Source of the DNA: Variovorax sp. OV700
Lineage (GTDB): Bacteria; Pseudomonadota; Gammaproteobacteria; Burkholderiales; Burkholderiaceae_C
Direction: 5' to 3'
DNA length: 64,000 nt
Assembly (NCBI RefSeq): GCF_900099805.1
Contig: NZ_FNDR01000001.1
Coordinates: 310,001 to 374,000, forward strand
Positions 48,846 through 58,270 of the stretch are shown one piece after another (positions within the stretch are counted from its first letter, which is position 1; each line of letters begins with the position of its first letter). The notes beneath the pieces are model-generated. The model did no database searches, was not told where the DNA came from, and saw nothing but the letters and a program-made list of their open reading frames with translations. The position numbers and the translations under genes were made by a program.

Positions 48846-49544
48846 TCAAGACGCGCCGGACCCATCCCGGCCCAGTTCGGCGGGCGGCAGATCGAAGTCG
48901 GTTGCCGCGAAGTCGGGTGGCACGTGCACGCCATGGTCGTCGCGGCGCACCAGACCGCGGCTCTCCAGGTCGCGCATGGTCTTGTTGACCACTTCGCGCG
49001 ACAGGCCCGAATAGGAAGCGATCACCGACTGGGTGATGCGTTTGTCATATCCACCCGTCGCCGCAGGCGCCAGCTGTGTCAGTTGATGCAGCACCCGGCT
49101 CACGAGATCTTCGGACGACAGCGCCGAAATCCGGCGAAGCTGCCCCCGCATGACGCCCACGCGCTTCATGGCGATATCGAGCAGTGCCAAGGCAACTCGA
49201 GGATGCCTTTCGCACAGCTTTCGCATCGTGGAAATGGGAATGAGATATACGGACGAGGGCAGCGCAGCAATCAGCGTCTGGGCAGCCTGGTGGCGGTCTT
49301 CGGCGAGCGAGGCGCCAAAAAAGAAATCGTCGCGGCGGATAAATTCGGTGGTTACATCGCCGCTGCTGCTGCGGCCATGCGCCACGACCCGCAAAAGCCC
49401 GCTCGCTACGCAGTAGAGGCGATCCGTCCATTCGTCCACGGAAAGAACGATTTCGTTGCGCCGGTATGAACGAAGCTCGCTGGCCTGGACCAGGGCCGCG
49501 CGTTCCTCTGGCGGAAGCCCTGAAACCAAAGTATTCAGATACAT
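48846..49544 (-). CDS. Crp/Fnr-family transcription regulator
   Basis: Regulator of 232 aa: an N-terminal cyclic-nucleotide-binding-type barrel (YRRNEIVLSVDEWTDRLYCVASGLLRV), dimer helix, and a C-terminal winged helix (KRITQSVIASYSGLSREVVNKTMRDLESRGLV). The phosphate-binding cassette of true cAMP receptors is not evident, and no N-terminal Fnr cysteines are present, so the ligand is unknown. It precedes the luxR-type gene on the same strand. Confidence 0.9.
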   Translation of the reverse strand: MYLNTLVSGLPPEERAALVQASELRSYRRNEIVLSVDEWTDRLYCVASGLLRVVAHGRSSSGDVTTEFIRRDDFFFGASLAEDRHQAAQTLIAALPSSVYLIPISTMRKLCERHPRVALALLDIAMKRVGVMRGQLRRISALSSEDLVSRVLHQLTQLAPAATGGYDKRITQSVIASYSGLSREVVNKTMRDLESRGLVRRDDHGVHVPPDFAATDFDLPPAELGRDGSGAS

Positions 49545-49588
49545 CCCTCAATGATGCAGGAAAGCACGGGAAGCCGCATACCCATAAA

Positions 49589-49613
49589 TTGGGGATACCG
49601 TGCCGATCCCCAA
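49589..49613 (-). terminator. Inverted repeat downstream of the LysR gene
   Basis: TTGGGGAT and ATCCCCAA form a perfect 8-bp stem with a 9-nt loop; AAA/TTT can extend it past one bulged C. It lies 52-76 nt past the lysR stop and, read on the minus strand, is followed by TTTAT. It is also 45-69 nt upstream of the crp-type start, so an operator role is possible. Confidence 0.45.
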
Positions 49614-49664
49614 CTTTGAAGCCCTTTCGCGGCTGTTACAACTGTCGGGCCCCCGTCCGCCGCA

Positions 49665-50597
49665 TCACTTCATCCTGGCTGCGCGCCGCAAGCATTCGAT
49701 GAGTTGCTGCGTGCTGGGCGTGCGCCTGCGCCCACGCATGGTGATGAGGCCGACCGGCGGCAGGTCGATCGGCACCTTGAGCGAAAGCACTTTCAGCAGC
49801 CCCTGCTGCTGAAAGTGCCGCGCGACGGAGCGCGCCATGAAAGCCACGGCATCGCGCTGCTGCAGAAAGCTGATCTGTGCCAGGAAGGACGCCGATTCGA
49901 TGAGGTCGGCCGGCGGATGCACGCCGTCCTTGAAAAACATCTGGTCGAGCTTGACGCGAAGCGACGCCCAGGGGGGCGGCATCACGCAGTGCTCTTTGGC
50001 GAGGTCGGCCCAGCCCAGCCGGCGCTTGGCGACGAGCGCATGCCCGGGCCGCACCACCGCGGTCATGGGCTCTGAGAGCAGTGGCTCGGTTTCGAGGTCC
50101 GGCGCAGCGTAGCCGGGCTCCAGGCGTCCCACGAACAAGTCGAGCTCACCCAGGCGCAGCTTGGGCAAGAGGCGCGTGAGGTCGCCCTCTTCCACCAGCA
50201 CGGTGGTTTGCGACGAGTGCGTCTTGAGCATCTCGACCGCGCGCGCCACCAGCACCGGCAAAGCCACCACCATGGCGCCCACGCTGGTGCGACCCGCGGC
50301 GCCGCTGGCTACCGCGGCAATCTCGTCGCGCGTGCGGTCGTAGTCGGCGAGCACCGAGCGTGCGAAGCGCACCACGCTGTCACCGTACGGCGTGGGCTCG
50401 GTGCCGCGCGTGGAGCGCTCGAACAACGCAAGGCCGAACATGCGCTCGATCTCGGCCAGCGACTTGGACACTGCCGGCTGTGTCACCGACAGAAACTCGG
50501 CCGCGCGCCCCAGATGGCGAAACTGGTCGAGCGCCACCAGCATTTGCAGGTGGCGCAGCTTGAGGTTGGAACGCAGGACGCGGTCAATCTGGCTCAT
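49665..50597 (-). CDS. LysR-family transcription regulator
   Basis: LTTR of 310 aa. The HTH is typical (LQMLVALDQFRHLGRAAEFLSVTQPAVSKSLAEIE), followed by the effector domain (DLFVGRLEPGY, PLLSEPMTAVVRPGHAL). The GbpR/galactose-binding-regulator-like subgroup is suggested by the FLSVTQPAVSK and VGAMVVALPVLVARAVEML patterns. It is divergent from the Bug/dehydratase/aldolase operon, which it probably controls. Confidence 0.92.
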   Translation of the reverse strand: MSQIDRVLRSNLKLRHLQMLVALDQFRHLGRAAEFLSVTQPAVSKSLAEIERMFGLALFERSTRGTEPTPYGDSVVRFARSVLADYDRTRDEIAAVASGAAGRTSVGAMVVALPVLVARAVEMLKTHSSQTTVLVEEGDLTRLLPKLRLGELDLFVGRLEPGYAAPDLETEPLLSEPMTAVVRPGHALVAKRRLGWADLAKEHCVMPPPWASLRVKLDQMFFKDGVHPPADLIESASFLAQISFLQQRDAVAFMARSVARHFQQQGLLKVLSLKVPIDLPPVGLITMRGRRRTPSTQQLIECLRRAARMK

Positions 50598-50622
50598 CGT
50601 GGTTCGTGCGGCCTCTTCTTGG

Positions 50623-50646
50623 CTTCATAACCTTCAGGCTATGAAG
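50623..50646. promoter_or_regulatory. Palindromic LysR-type operator between lysR and the Bug gene
   Basis: CTTCATA-N10-TATGAAG is a perfect 7-bp inverted repeat with the ATA/TAT ends and spacing of a T-N11-A LTTR box. It lies 26 bp from the lysR start and about 90 bp from the Bug-gene start, fitting autoregulation and control of the divergent operon. Confidence 0.65.
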
Positions 50647-50736
50647 AGAGTCCGCTATTTCATTGGATTGCAATGATTGTCTACGGAAGAATGTGCTCTG
50701 CTTTCATCGAACTACAAATCGTCGGAGACAAGACAA

Positions 50737-51732
50737 ATGACCATCCATCGCTCCCTGCAGCGGCGTCAACTGATGCTGGGCGGCCTCGGCGCCGCCGCAC
50801 TGGCCGCCGTACACGGCCGCGCAATGGCCGCCGACTATCCCGATCGCCCCATCACCTTCATCTGCCCCTGGCCGGCCGGAGGCACCGCGGACCGGTCGAT
50901 GCGCGCCATCTGCCAGATCGCCGCGCGCGAACTCGGCCAACCCATTGCGCTGGAAAACCGCGCCGGTGCGTCCGGAATGATCGGCACCAAGGCGCTGGCA
51001 TCGGCCCGGCCCGACGGCTACACGATCGGGCAGATTCCCATCTCGGTGACACGCTTTGCACAGATCGGCACCGTGCAGATCAATCCGCTCAAGGACCTGA
51101 GTTATCTCGCCCGCACCTCGGGCCAGACCTTCGGCATTGCGGTGCCCGCCAGTTCGCCGTTCAAGTCGCTGCGCGATATGGTGGCGCAGGCCAAGGCCAA
51201 GCCGGGCGTGATCAGCTATGCCCATGCAGGCGTGGGCGGCGCCACGCACGTGGGCATGGAGCAGTTCGCACAGGCGGCCGGCGTCAAGTTCAACGCCATC
51301 GCCTACAAGGGCGGCGCCGCGGCGCTGCAGGACGTGCTGGGCGAACAGGTCGACATGCTGGCCGACAGCAGCTCCTGGGCACCGCACGTGGAGAGCGGCA
51401 AGCTGCGCCTGCTCGCCACCTGGGGCGAGGCACGCACGCCGCGCTTCAAGGACACGCCCACGCTCAAAGAGCTGGGCTACGACGTGGTGGTGGAAGCGCC
51501 CAACGGCATCGGCGCGCCGCGCGGGCTGCCGCCCGCGGTGGAAAAGAAGCTGCGCGATGCGTTCCGCGTGGCGGTGAACAGCGAAGAATTCAAGAAGGTG
51601 GCCGACAGCATCGATGCGCCCGTCATGTACCAGGACGGGCCCGACTACCAGAGGTATGTCGAAGCCGTCTACAAGCAGGAGACCGAGCTGATCCGCAAGC
51701 TCAACCTCAAGGAACTGATGGAGAAGGGTTGA
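50737..51732 (+). CDS. Bug-family periplasmic solute-binding protein
   Basis: Tripartite tricarboxylate-type receptor of 331 aa. It has a twin-arginine-like signal (LQRRQLMLGGLGAAALAAV, then GRAMAADYPDRPITF at the cleavage region) and family segments PWPAGGTADRSMRAI, VENRAGASG-like ENRAGASGMIGTKAL and HAGVGGATHVGMEQF. It binds a small organic acid, probably a sugar acid given its operon. No tctA/tctB genes follow, as is common for Bug genes. GGAGA precedes ATG 50737. Confidence 0.92.
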   Translation: MTIHRSLQRRQLMLGGLGAAALAAVHGRAMAADYPDRPITFICPWPAGGTADRSMRAICQIAARELGQPIALENRAGASGMIGTKALASARPDGYTIGQIPISVTRFAQIGTVQINPLKDLSYLARTSGQTFGIAVPASSPFKSLRDMVAQAKAKPGVISYAHAGVGGATHVGMEQFAQAAGVKFNAIAYKGGAAALQDVLGEQVDMLADSSSWAPHVESGKLRLLATWGEARTPRFKDTPTLKELGYDVVVEAPNGIGAPRGLPPAVEKKLRDAFRVAVNSEEFKKVADSIDAPVMYQDGPDYQRYVEAVYKQETELIRKLNLKELMEKG

Positions 51733-53255
51733 TGAACGACAGCCCCCTGCTTCGCCTGCACCCGCACGACAACGTGCTGGTGGCCAAGAGCCCGATCGCC
51801 CTGGGCGAAACGATTGCCGAATTCGGCGTGCGCGCGCGTGCGCAGATTCCCGCGGGGCACAAGATCGCGTCGCGCGCCATTGCGGCCGGCGAGCAGGTGA
51901 AGAAGTACGACACCGTCATTGGCGTGGCCTCGCGCGACCTGGAGGCCGGCGACTACGTGCACAGCCACAACCTCACGCTGGTCGACTCTTACCGCGATCC
52001 GGGCTTTTGCCAGGACGTGCGGCCCGTGGCCTACGTGCCCGATGCAGAGCGCGCCACCTTCATGGGATTTGTGCGTGCCGACGGCCGCGTGGGCACGCGC
52101 AACTTCATCGGCATCCTGTCGTCGGTCAACTGCTCGGCCACCGTCATCAAGCGCATTGCGGCGCACTTCACGCCCGAGCGGCTCGCGGCCTTTCCCAACG
52201 TGGATGGCGTGGCCGCCTTTGCACAGACCAGCGGCTGCGGCATGTCGTCGCCGAGCGAGCATTTCGACGTGCTGCGCCGCACGCTGGCGGGCTATGCGCG
52301 CCACCCCAACCTGGCCGGCGTGCTGATCGTCGGACTGGGCTGCGAACGCAACCAGGTCGATGCGCTGGTCGACTCGCAAGGGTTGCAGCAGGGCCGCCTC
52401 ATGCGCACGATGGTGATGCAGGACGTGGGCGGCACCCGACAGACCATCGAAGCCGGCATTCGCGCCATCGAAGACATGCTGCCCGAAGCCAACGCCGCGC
52501 AGCGCACCCGCGTCGGCGCCAACCACCTGAAGATCGGGCTGGAGTGCGGTGGCTCAGACGGCTTCTCAGGCATCACGGCCAACCCCGCATTGGGCGCGGC
52601 CATGGACGTGCTGGTGCGCCACGGCGGCACCGCCATTCTTTCTGAAACCCCTGAAATCCACGGTGTCGAATTCATGCTGACGCGGCGCGCCGTCACGCCC
52701 GAGGTCGGCCAGAAACTGCTCGACCGACTGGCCTGGTGGGAGCGCTATGCGGCCGGCCAGAACGCGCAATTCAACGGCGTGGTCGGGCACGGCAACCAGG
52801 CCGGCGGGCTGGCCAACATCTTCGAAAAATCGCTCGGCTCGGCCATGAAGGGCGGCACCACGCCGCTGCAGGCCGTGTACGAATACGCGGAGCCCATCGA
52901 CAAGGCTGGCTTCGTCTTCATGGATTCGCCGGGCTACGACCCCGTGGCGGTCACCGGGCAGATTGCCAGCGGCGCACAGCTGATCTGCTTCACCACCGGG
53001 CGCGGCTCGATGTTCGGCAGCAAGCCGGCGCCGACCATCAAGCTGGCCAGCAACACGCCGATGTTCAAGCGCCTCGAAGAAGACATGGACATCAACTGCG
53101 GCGTGGTGATCGACGGCGAACTCTCGGTGCCCGAACTGGGGCAGCAGATCTTCGAGCAGATATTGCGCCATGCCTCGGGCGAGCGCACGCGCAGCGAAGC
53201 GCTGGGCCTGGGCGATCATGAATTCGTCCCATGGCATCTGGGAATCGTGAGCTGA
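51732..53255 (+). CDS. UxaA-family (altronate/galactarate-type) dehydratase
   Basis: Protein of 507 aa. It has an N-terminal SAF domain (about residues 1-95; [24 protein letters not shown]) and the UxaA catalytic part ([85 protein letters not shown]). Family members remove water from sugar acids to give 2-keto-3-deoxy acids, using Fe2+ or similar. Exact substrate unknown. The ATG overlaps the Bug stop (TGATG). The next gene is an aldolase for the expected product type. Confidence 0.92.
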   Translation: MNDSPLLRLHPHDNVLVAKSPIALGETIAEFGVRARAQIPAGHKIASRAIAAGEQVKKYDTVIGVASRDLEAGDYVHSHNLTLVDSYRDPGFCQDVRPVAYVPDAERATFMGFVRADGRVGTRNFIGILSSVNCSATVIKRIAAHFTPERLAAFPNVDGVAAFAQTSGCGMSSPSEHFDVLRRTLAGYARHPNLAGVLIVGLGCERNQVDALVDSQGLQQGRLMRTMVMQDVGGTRQTIEAGIRAIEDMLPEANAAQRTRVGANHLKIGLECGGSDGFSGITANPALGAAMDVLVRHGGTAILSETPEIHGVEFMLTRRAVTPEVGQKLLDRLAWWERYAAGQNAQFNGVVGHGNQAGGLANIFEKSLGSAMKGGTTPLQAVYEYAEPIDKAGFVFMDSPGYDPVAVTGQIASGAQLICFTTGRGSMFGSKPAPTIKLASNTPMFKRLEEDMDINCGVVIDGELSVPELGQQIFEQILRHASGERTRSEALGLGDHEFVPWHLGIVS

Positions 53256-53301
53256 CACCGCACGCACGCACGCAACATCACCTACTGAAGATACCTCTCT
53301 C

Positions 53302-54105
53302 ATGCCCGCCCACAACCCCTTCAAGACGGCCCTGGCCGCACGCCGCCCGCAGATCGGCCTCTGGCTCTCGATGGCCGACCCGTACATGGCCGAGGTGAGC
53401 GCCACCGCAGGCTTCGACTGGCTGCTGATCGACGGCGAACACGCGCCCAACGACCTGCGCTCGACCCTGGCCGCGCTGCAGGCCGTGGCGCCCCACGCCG
53501 CGCAGCCGGTGGTGCGCGCGGTGCAGGGCGAGACGGCCCTCATCAAGCAGCTGCTCGACATCGGTGCCAAGAACCTGCTGGTGCCGATGGTCGACACGGC
53601 CGAGCAGGCACGCGCGCTGGTGTCGGCCACGCGCTATCCGCCGCTGGGCATCCGCGGCGTCGGCAGCGCGGTGGGCCGTGCGTCGCAATGGAGCGCGCGC
53701 ACCGACTACCTGGACATCGCCGACGAAGAAGTCTGCCTGCTGGTGCAGGTGGAAACCGTGACTGCGCTCTCCAACCTTGCGGCGATTTGCGCCGTGGATG
53801 GCATCGATGGCGTCTTCATCGGCCCGGCCGATCTGGCCGCGTCGATGGGGCATCGGGGCCGGCCCGGCCACCCGGAGGTGCAGGCCGCCATCGAAGCCGC
53901 GATGCGCACCATCGTGGCCTCGGGCAAGGCCGCGGGCACGCTCACGTCGGATCCGAAACTGGCGCGGCGCTATCTGGAACTCGGCTGCACTTTTGTCGCG
54001 GTTGGTGTCGACGTGCTGTTGTATGCGGGCGCCGCCCGCAAGCTGGCCGCCGATTTCACCGGCGCGCCGCCTGCTGCGGAGCCGGTCTCGCGCGCGGCTT
54101 ACTGA
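53302..54105 (+). CDS. HpcH/HpaI-family class II aldolase
   Basis: Metal-dependent aldolase of 267 aa, cleaving 2-keto-3-deoxy (or 4-hydroxy-2-oxo) acids to pyruvate or related products plus an aldehyde. Motifs: [11 protein letters not shown] (His base), [24 protein letters not shown] (metal Glu) and [12 protein letters not shown] (metal Asp). It completes a dehydratase-aldolase pair with the gene before it. Confidence 0.93.
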   Translation: MPAHNPFKTALAARRPQIGLWLSMADPYMAEVSATAGFDWLLIDGEHAPNDLRSTLAALQAVAPHAAQPVVRAVQGETALIKQLLDIGAKNLLVPMVDTAEQARALVSATRYPPLGIRGVGSAVGRASQWSARTDYLDIADEEVCLLVQVETVTALSNLAAICAVDGIDGVFIGPADLAASMGHRGRPGHPEVQAAIEAAMRTIVASGKAAGTLTSDPKLARRYLELGCTFVAVGVDVLLYAGAARKLAADFTGAPPAAEPVSRAAY

Positions 54106-54123
54106 AAGCGGGATCGAAAAAAC

Positions 54124-55188
54124 CTACGGAAGGTTCTCGCGAAAGATCACCTGGCTGCGGGTGGTCTCCACGCCGCTGAGCGCTTCCCGCTTGTCGCGCA
54201 GGTTGGCGAAGATGCGCACGCAGTTCATCAGTGTGGTGTGCGGGCTCTGCGTGATCACCGCATCCATGCTGCCGTCGATCAAGAGCGTGCGCGTATCGGG
54301 CGTGAGGCCATGTCCGATGAAGACCACCTTCTGCTCGCGCCCGGCCTCCTTCAGTGCCCGCGCCACGCCGTCGGACGCACCGCCGATGTTGTAGATGCCG
54401 CCCATGTCGGGGTACTGCTCCAGCAACGCGCGGGTCTGGCGGTAGTTCTTGCCGGCGTCGTCCTGTCCTTCGCGCAGGCCCACCACTTCAAGCTTTGGAA
54501 ACATCTCGTCAATCACGTGCAGGAAGCCGGCTTCGCGCTCCTCGTGCGCCTTGTAGCTCAGGCTGCCCGCAATGAGCGCGACCTTGGCAGCGCGCGCGCC
54601 GATGAAGCGACCGATGAGATAGCCCGCGGTGCGCCCCGCTGCCCGGTTGTCGAGCCCCACGAACGCGGCGCGCTCCGAATTCGACAGATCCGAAATCAGC
54701 GTGACCACCGGCAGCCCGCGCGCGGCCAGCGCCGCCACGGCCTCGCGCACCGCAGGGTGCTCCAGCGCCATCATCGCGATGCCGTCGCAGCGCTGGCCAT
54801 GGCGCCTCAGCGCGTCCGCCAGCTCATGCGGATTGAAGCTCTCGATCAACACCGTGCGGCACTGCACGTTGAACGGCGCCCAGTGCTCCTGCGAATAGCC
54901 CACCATGTCGCCCAGCATGCGGATGAAGCGGTTGGTGCCGGCCGGCAGCAGGAACACCAGCCTGAGGGCCGGCGGCGTGAGCGCGGCGTAGAGCTCGGGG
55001 CCGGGCAGGTAGTCGAGTTCGCCCGCGGCCTTGAGTACGCGCTGCACCGTGGCGTCGCGCACACCGGGGCGGCGGTTGAGCACGCGATCGACGGTGGCGG
55101 TCGAAACCTGCGCGGCGCGCGCAATGTCGACCATGCGGGCACGGCGCGCATCCGCAGGCGCGGAAGATAGTGAAGGGTTATCCCGCAT
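54124..55188 (-). CDS. LacI-family transcription regulator
   Basis: Repressor of 354 aa. The HTH reads MVDIARAAQVSTATVDRVLN with hinge GVRDATVQRVLKAAGELDY, and the periplasmic-binding-protein-like domain follows (VALIAGSLSY, GIYNIGGASDGVARAL). An 18-residue N-terminal extension precedes the HTH. It is divergent from the TRAP/RuBisCO-like operon and convergent with the aldolase operon; it probably regulates the TRAP operon in response to a sugar or sugar acid. Confidence 0.92.
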   Translation of the reverse strand: MRDNPSLSSAPADARRARMVDIARAAQVSTATVDRVLNRRPGVRDATVQRVLKAAGELDYLPGPELYAALTPPALRLVFLLPAGTNRFIRMLGDMVGYSQEHWAPFNVQCRTVLIESFNPHELADALRRHGQRCDGIAMMALEHPAVREAVAALAARGLPVVTLISDLSNSERAAFVGLDNRAAGRTAGYLIGRFIGARAAKVALIAGSLSYKAHEEREAGFLHVIDEMFPKLEVVGLREGQDDAGKNYRQTRALLEQYPDMGGIYNIGGASDGVARALKEAGREQKVVFIGHGLTPDTRTLLIDGSMDAVITQSPHTTLMNCVRIFANLRDKREALSGVETTRSQVIFRENLP

Positions 55189-55264
55189 ACATCAAAAACC
55201 ATCAAGCCAGAGTTTGACCTGGATCATGCAGGCTTTTATCTTCACTGGGCCCCGATTACAAGGA

Positions 55265-55290
55265 TGCATCAGATTGCATCAACCGCATCA
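55265..55290 (+). repeat. Three GCATCA repeats, about one helical turn apart
   Basis: GCATCA occurs at 55266-55271, 55276-55281 and 55285-55290, the first two as TGCATCA with exact 10-bp spacing. They lie just before the ribosome site of the TRAP dctP gene, downstream of the lacI start. They may be a regulator-binding array. Confidence 0.4.
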
Positions 55291-55302
55291 CGGAGACAAG
55301 AC

Positions 55303-56331
55303 ATGACATCGACGACTCGCCTGACCCGCCGCGGCGCCCTGCGCACGCTTTCCGCCCTCCCCGCCGCCGGCATCGTTGCGGCCCTGCCGCGCATCGCCCG
55401 CGCGGCCGAGTTCTCGTACAAGTACGGCAACAATTTGCCGCTCACGCATCCGCTGAACATCCGCGCGCAGGAGGCAGCCGACCGCATCGCCAAGGAAACA
55501 AAGGGCCGCGTCGAGATCAAGATCTTTCCCAACAACCAGCTGGGCGGCGACACCGACATGCTGGCGCAGGTGCGCTCGGGCGGCATCGAGTTCTTCACGC
55601 CCTCGGCGCTGGTCATTGCCACGCTGGTGCCGGTGGCAGCCATCAACGCGGTGGGCTTTGCCTTCAACGACTACAACCAGGTCTGGTCCGCGATGGACGG
55701 CAAGCTTGGCGCGCACGTGCGCGGCGCCATTGCCAAGTCGCGCCTCTACGCCTTCGAGAAGATGTGGGACAACGGCTTTCGCCAGACCACCAGCAGCAAG
55801 GCCCCGGTCACCAATGCGAAGGACATGGACGGCTTGAAGATCCGCGTGCCCGTGAGCCCGCTGTCGATCTCCATGTTCAAAGGCCTGGGCGCCGCGCCCG
55901 CGAGCCTGCAGTTCAGCGAGGTCTACTCCGCCCTGCAGACCAAGATCGTGGATGCGCAGGAGAACCCGCTGCCCATCATCCAGGTGGCCAAGCTGTTCGA
56001 GGTGCAGAAGTTCTGCTCGCTCACCAACCACATCTGGGACGGCTACTGGTTCATTGCCAACGGCCGCGCATGGGAGGCACTGCCCGACGACTTGAAGACC
56101 ATCGTCGCGCGCGCCATCAACGATGCCGGCATGCAACAGCGCGACGACATCAAGAAGCTCAACGATTCGGTCGTCGGCGACCTGCAGGCCAAGGGCCTCA
56201 CCATCAACCGGCCGGTGGCAGACAGCTTTCGCGCCAAGCTGCGCGAGTCGGGCTTCTATGGCGAGTGGAAGGGCCGCTTCGGCCCCGAAGCCTGGGCGCT
56301 GCTCGAAGGCGCGGTCGGCAAGCTGGCCTGA
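55303..56331 (+). CDS. dctP: TRAP transporter substrate-binding protein DctP
   Basis: Periplasmic receptor of 342 aa. A twin-arginine-like signal (LTRRGALRTLSALPAAG) ends near ARAAEF. DctP family parts: PLTHPLNIRAQEAADRI, VEIKIFPNNQLGGD, LKIRVPVSPLSISMFKGLGA (with the ligand-carboxylate Arg) and LQTKIVDAQENPLPII. GGAGA precedes ATG 55303. It feeds the fused DctQM permease encoded next. Confidence 0.93.
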   Translation: MTSTTRLTRRGALRTLSALPAAGIVAALPRIARAAEFSYKYGNNLPLTHPLNIRAQEAADRIAKETKGRVEIKIFPNNQLGGDTDMLAQVRSGGIEFFTPSALVIATLVPVAAINAVGFAFNDYNQVWSAMDGKLGAHVRGAIAKSRLYAFEKMWDNGFRQTTSSKAPVTNAKDMDGLKIRVPVSPLSISMFKGLGAAPASLQFSEVYSALQTKIVDAQENPLPIIQVAKLFEVQKFCSLTNHIWDGYWFIANGRAWEALPDDLKTIVARAINDAGMQQRDDIKKLNDSVVGDLQAKGLTINRPVADSFRAKLRESGFYGEWKGRFGPEAWALLEGAVGKLA

Positions 56332-56337
56332 TTGCCC

Positions 56338-58233
56338 ATGGTGCATGAATCCACTTTCGAGGCTGCGCCGTTCGTGGGCGCCGGGCCGTCCGCCAACGCA
56401 CTGAGCGGCATGGCGGGCCGCGCGGACCGCGTGCTGGGCGGCGTGGTCGAGGCCGTGGCCGCACTGCTGGTGTTGGCCGAGATCTGCGTGCTGTTCGCGG
56501 GCGTGGTGTCGCGCTATGTGTTCCATGCGCCGCTGGTGTGGTCGGACGAACTCGCGTCCATCCTCTTCCTGTGGCTGTCGATGCTCGGCGCCGTGGTGGC
56601 GCTGCGGCGCGGCGAGCACATGCGCATGACGGCGCTGCTGCAGAAGGTAGCGCCTTCGACGCGGGCGATGCTCGATGCCTTTGCCATCGCGGCTTCGATC
56701 GCTTTCCTGGTGCTGATCATCTGGCCCTCCATCGACTACGCGCATGAAGAGTCGTTCATCGTCACGCCCGCACTGGAAATCAGCAACGCCTGGCGCGCCG
56801 CGGCCATTCCGGCCGGCATCGGCATCATGGTGGTGATGGCGCTGCTGCGTTTGCTGCGCGTGTGCACCGGGCGTCAGATTGCGGTTGCGGTGCTGGGCAT
56901 GGGTGCGCTGGTGGCGGCCTTCTGGCTTGCGGCGCCGCTTTTCGCCACGCTCGGCAAGCTCAACCTGGTGATCTTTTTCGTGGTGGTAGTGGCAGCCACG
57001 GTGCTCTCGGGCGTACCCATTGCCTTCTCCTTCGCTCTCGCGACCTTCGGCTACCTGGCGCTCACCACGCGCACGCCGCTGCTGGTGATGGTGGGCCGGC
57101 TGGACGAGGGCATGTCGCACCTCATCCTGCTCGCGGTGCCGCTCTTCATCTTCCTGGGCGCACTGATCGAGATGACGGGCATGGCGCGCGCCATGATCCA
57201 GTTTCTTGCGAGCCTGCTGGGCCACGTGCGCGGCGGCCTCTCGTATGTGCTGATCGGCGCGATGTACCTGGTATCGGGCATCTCGGGCTCCAAGATCGCC
57301 GACATGGCGGCCATTGCGCCCGTGCTGTTTCCGGAGATGGTCAAGCGCGGCGCCAAGCCTGGCGACCTGGTCGCCCTGCTTTCGGCCACGGGGGCGCAGA
57401 CAGAAACCATTCCGCCATCGATCGTACTCATCACCATCGGCTCGGTCACGGGCATTTCGATTGCCGCGCTGTTCACAGGCGGGCTGCTGCCGGCCGTGGT
57501 GCTCGGCGCCGCGCTGTGCGTGGTGGTGTGGTGGCGCTACCGGCGCGAAGACCTGAGCGGCGTGCAGCGCCACAGCAAGCGCGAGATCGGCAAGCTGCTG
57601 CTGGTCGCGCTGCCGGCGGTGCTGCTGCCCTTCGTGATTCGCGCGGCCGTGGTCGAAGGCGTGGCCACCGCCACCGAGGTGTCGACCATCGGCATCGTCT
57701 ACTCGGCGCTGGTCGGGCTCTTTGTTTACCGGCAGTTCGACTGGAAGCGGCTCAAGCCGATGCTGGTGGACACGGCCTCGCTCTCGGGCGCGATCATCTT
57801 CATTGTCGGCTGCGCCACGGCCATGGCCTGGGGCCTCACGCAATCGGGCTTTTCGCAAGACTTGGCGCGTGTGATGGGCGCCCTGCCCGGCGGTGCCTAC
57901 GGATTTCTGGCCGTATCGATCGTCGCCTTCATCGTGCTGGGCAGCGTGCTCGAAGGCATTCCGGCCATCGTGCTGTTCGGGCCGCTGCTGTTCCCCATTG
58001 CCAAGGCAGCGGGTGTGCACGAGGTGCACTACGCCATGGTCGTCATCTTCGCGATGGGCATCGGCCTCTTCGCGCCGCCCTTCGGCGTGGGCTACTACGG
58101 CGCCTGTGCGGTGAGCAAGGTCAACCCCGACGAAGGCATCAAGCACATCTGGGGTTACATCGCCGCGATGCTGGTCGGCCTGGTGATCGTGGCCGCGTTC
58201 CCGTGGTTCTCGACCGGCTTTCTCAAGTTCTGA
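56338..58233 (+). CDS. dctQM: TRAP transporter fused small and large permease (DctQM)
   Basis: Membrane protein of 631 aa. The first about 170 residues are the DctQ-type four-helix subunit (VFHAPLVWSDELASILFLW, GEHMRM). The rest is the DctM-type permease with about twelve helices (GVPIAFSFALATFGYLAL, VPLFIFLGALIEMTGMA, SGISGSKIADMAAIAPVLFPEM, SATGAQTETIPPSIVLI). It uses the Na+/H+ gradient with DctP for acid uptake. ATG 56338 follows the dctP stop by 6 nt. Confidence 0.94.
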   Translation: MVHESTFEAAPFVGAGPSANALSGMAGRADRVLGGVVEAVAALLVLAEICVLFAGVVSRYVFHAPLVWSDELASILFLWLSMLGAVVALRRGEHMRMTALLQKVAPSTRAMLDAFAIAASIAFLVLIIWPSIDYAHEESFIVTPALEISNAWRAAAIPAGIGIMVVMALLRLLRVCTGRQIAVAVLGMGALVAAFWLAAPLFATLGKLNLVIFFVVVVAATVLSGVPIAFSFALATFGYLALTTRTPLLVMVGRLDEGMSHLILLAVPLFIFLGALIEMTGMARAMIQFLASLLGHVRGGLSYVLIGAMYLVSGISGSKIADMAAIAPVLFPEMVKRGAKPGDLVALLSATGAQTETIPPSIVLITIGSVTGISIAALFTGGLLPAVVLGAALCVVVWWRYRREDLSGVQRHSKREIGKLLLVALPAVLLPFVIRAAVVEGVATATEVSTIGIVYSALVGLFVYRQFDWKRLKPMLVDTASLSGAIIFIVGCATAMAWGLTQSGFSQDLARVMGALPGGAYGFLAVSIVAFIVLGSVLEGIPAIVLFGPLLFPIAKAAGVHEVHYAMVVIFAMGIGLFAPPFGVGYYGACAVSKVNPDEGIKHIWGYIAAMLVGLVIVAAFPWFSTGFLKF

Positions 58234-58270
58234 TCACAACAACACACTCACACCAACGGAGCCAACCGCA

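Noticed and set aside
55288..58146. Minus-strand open frame of 952 codons opposite dctP and dctQM
   Set aside because: Very rich in His/Gln/Arg/Asp, no hydrophobic core or motif; it mirrors membrane-protein codons on the plus strand.
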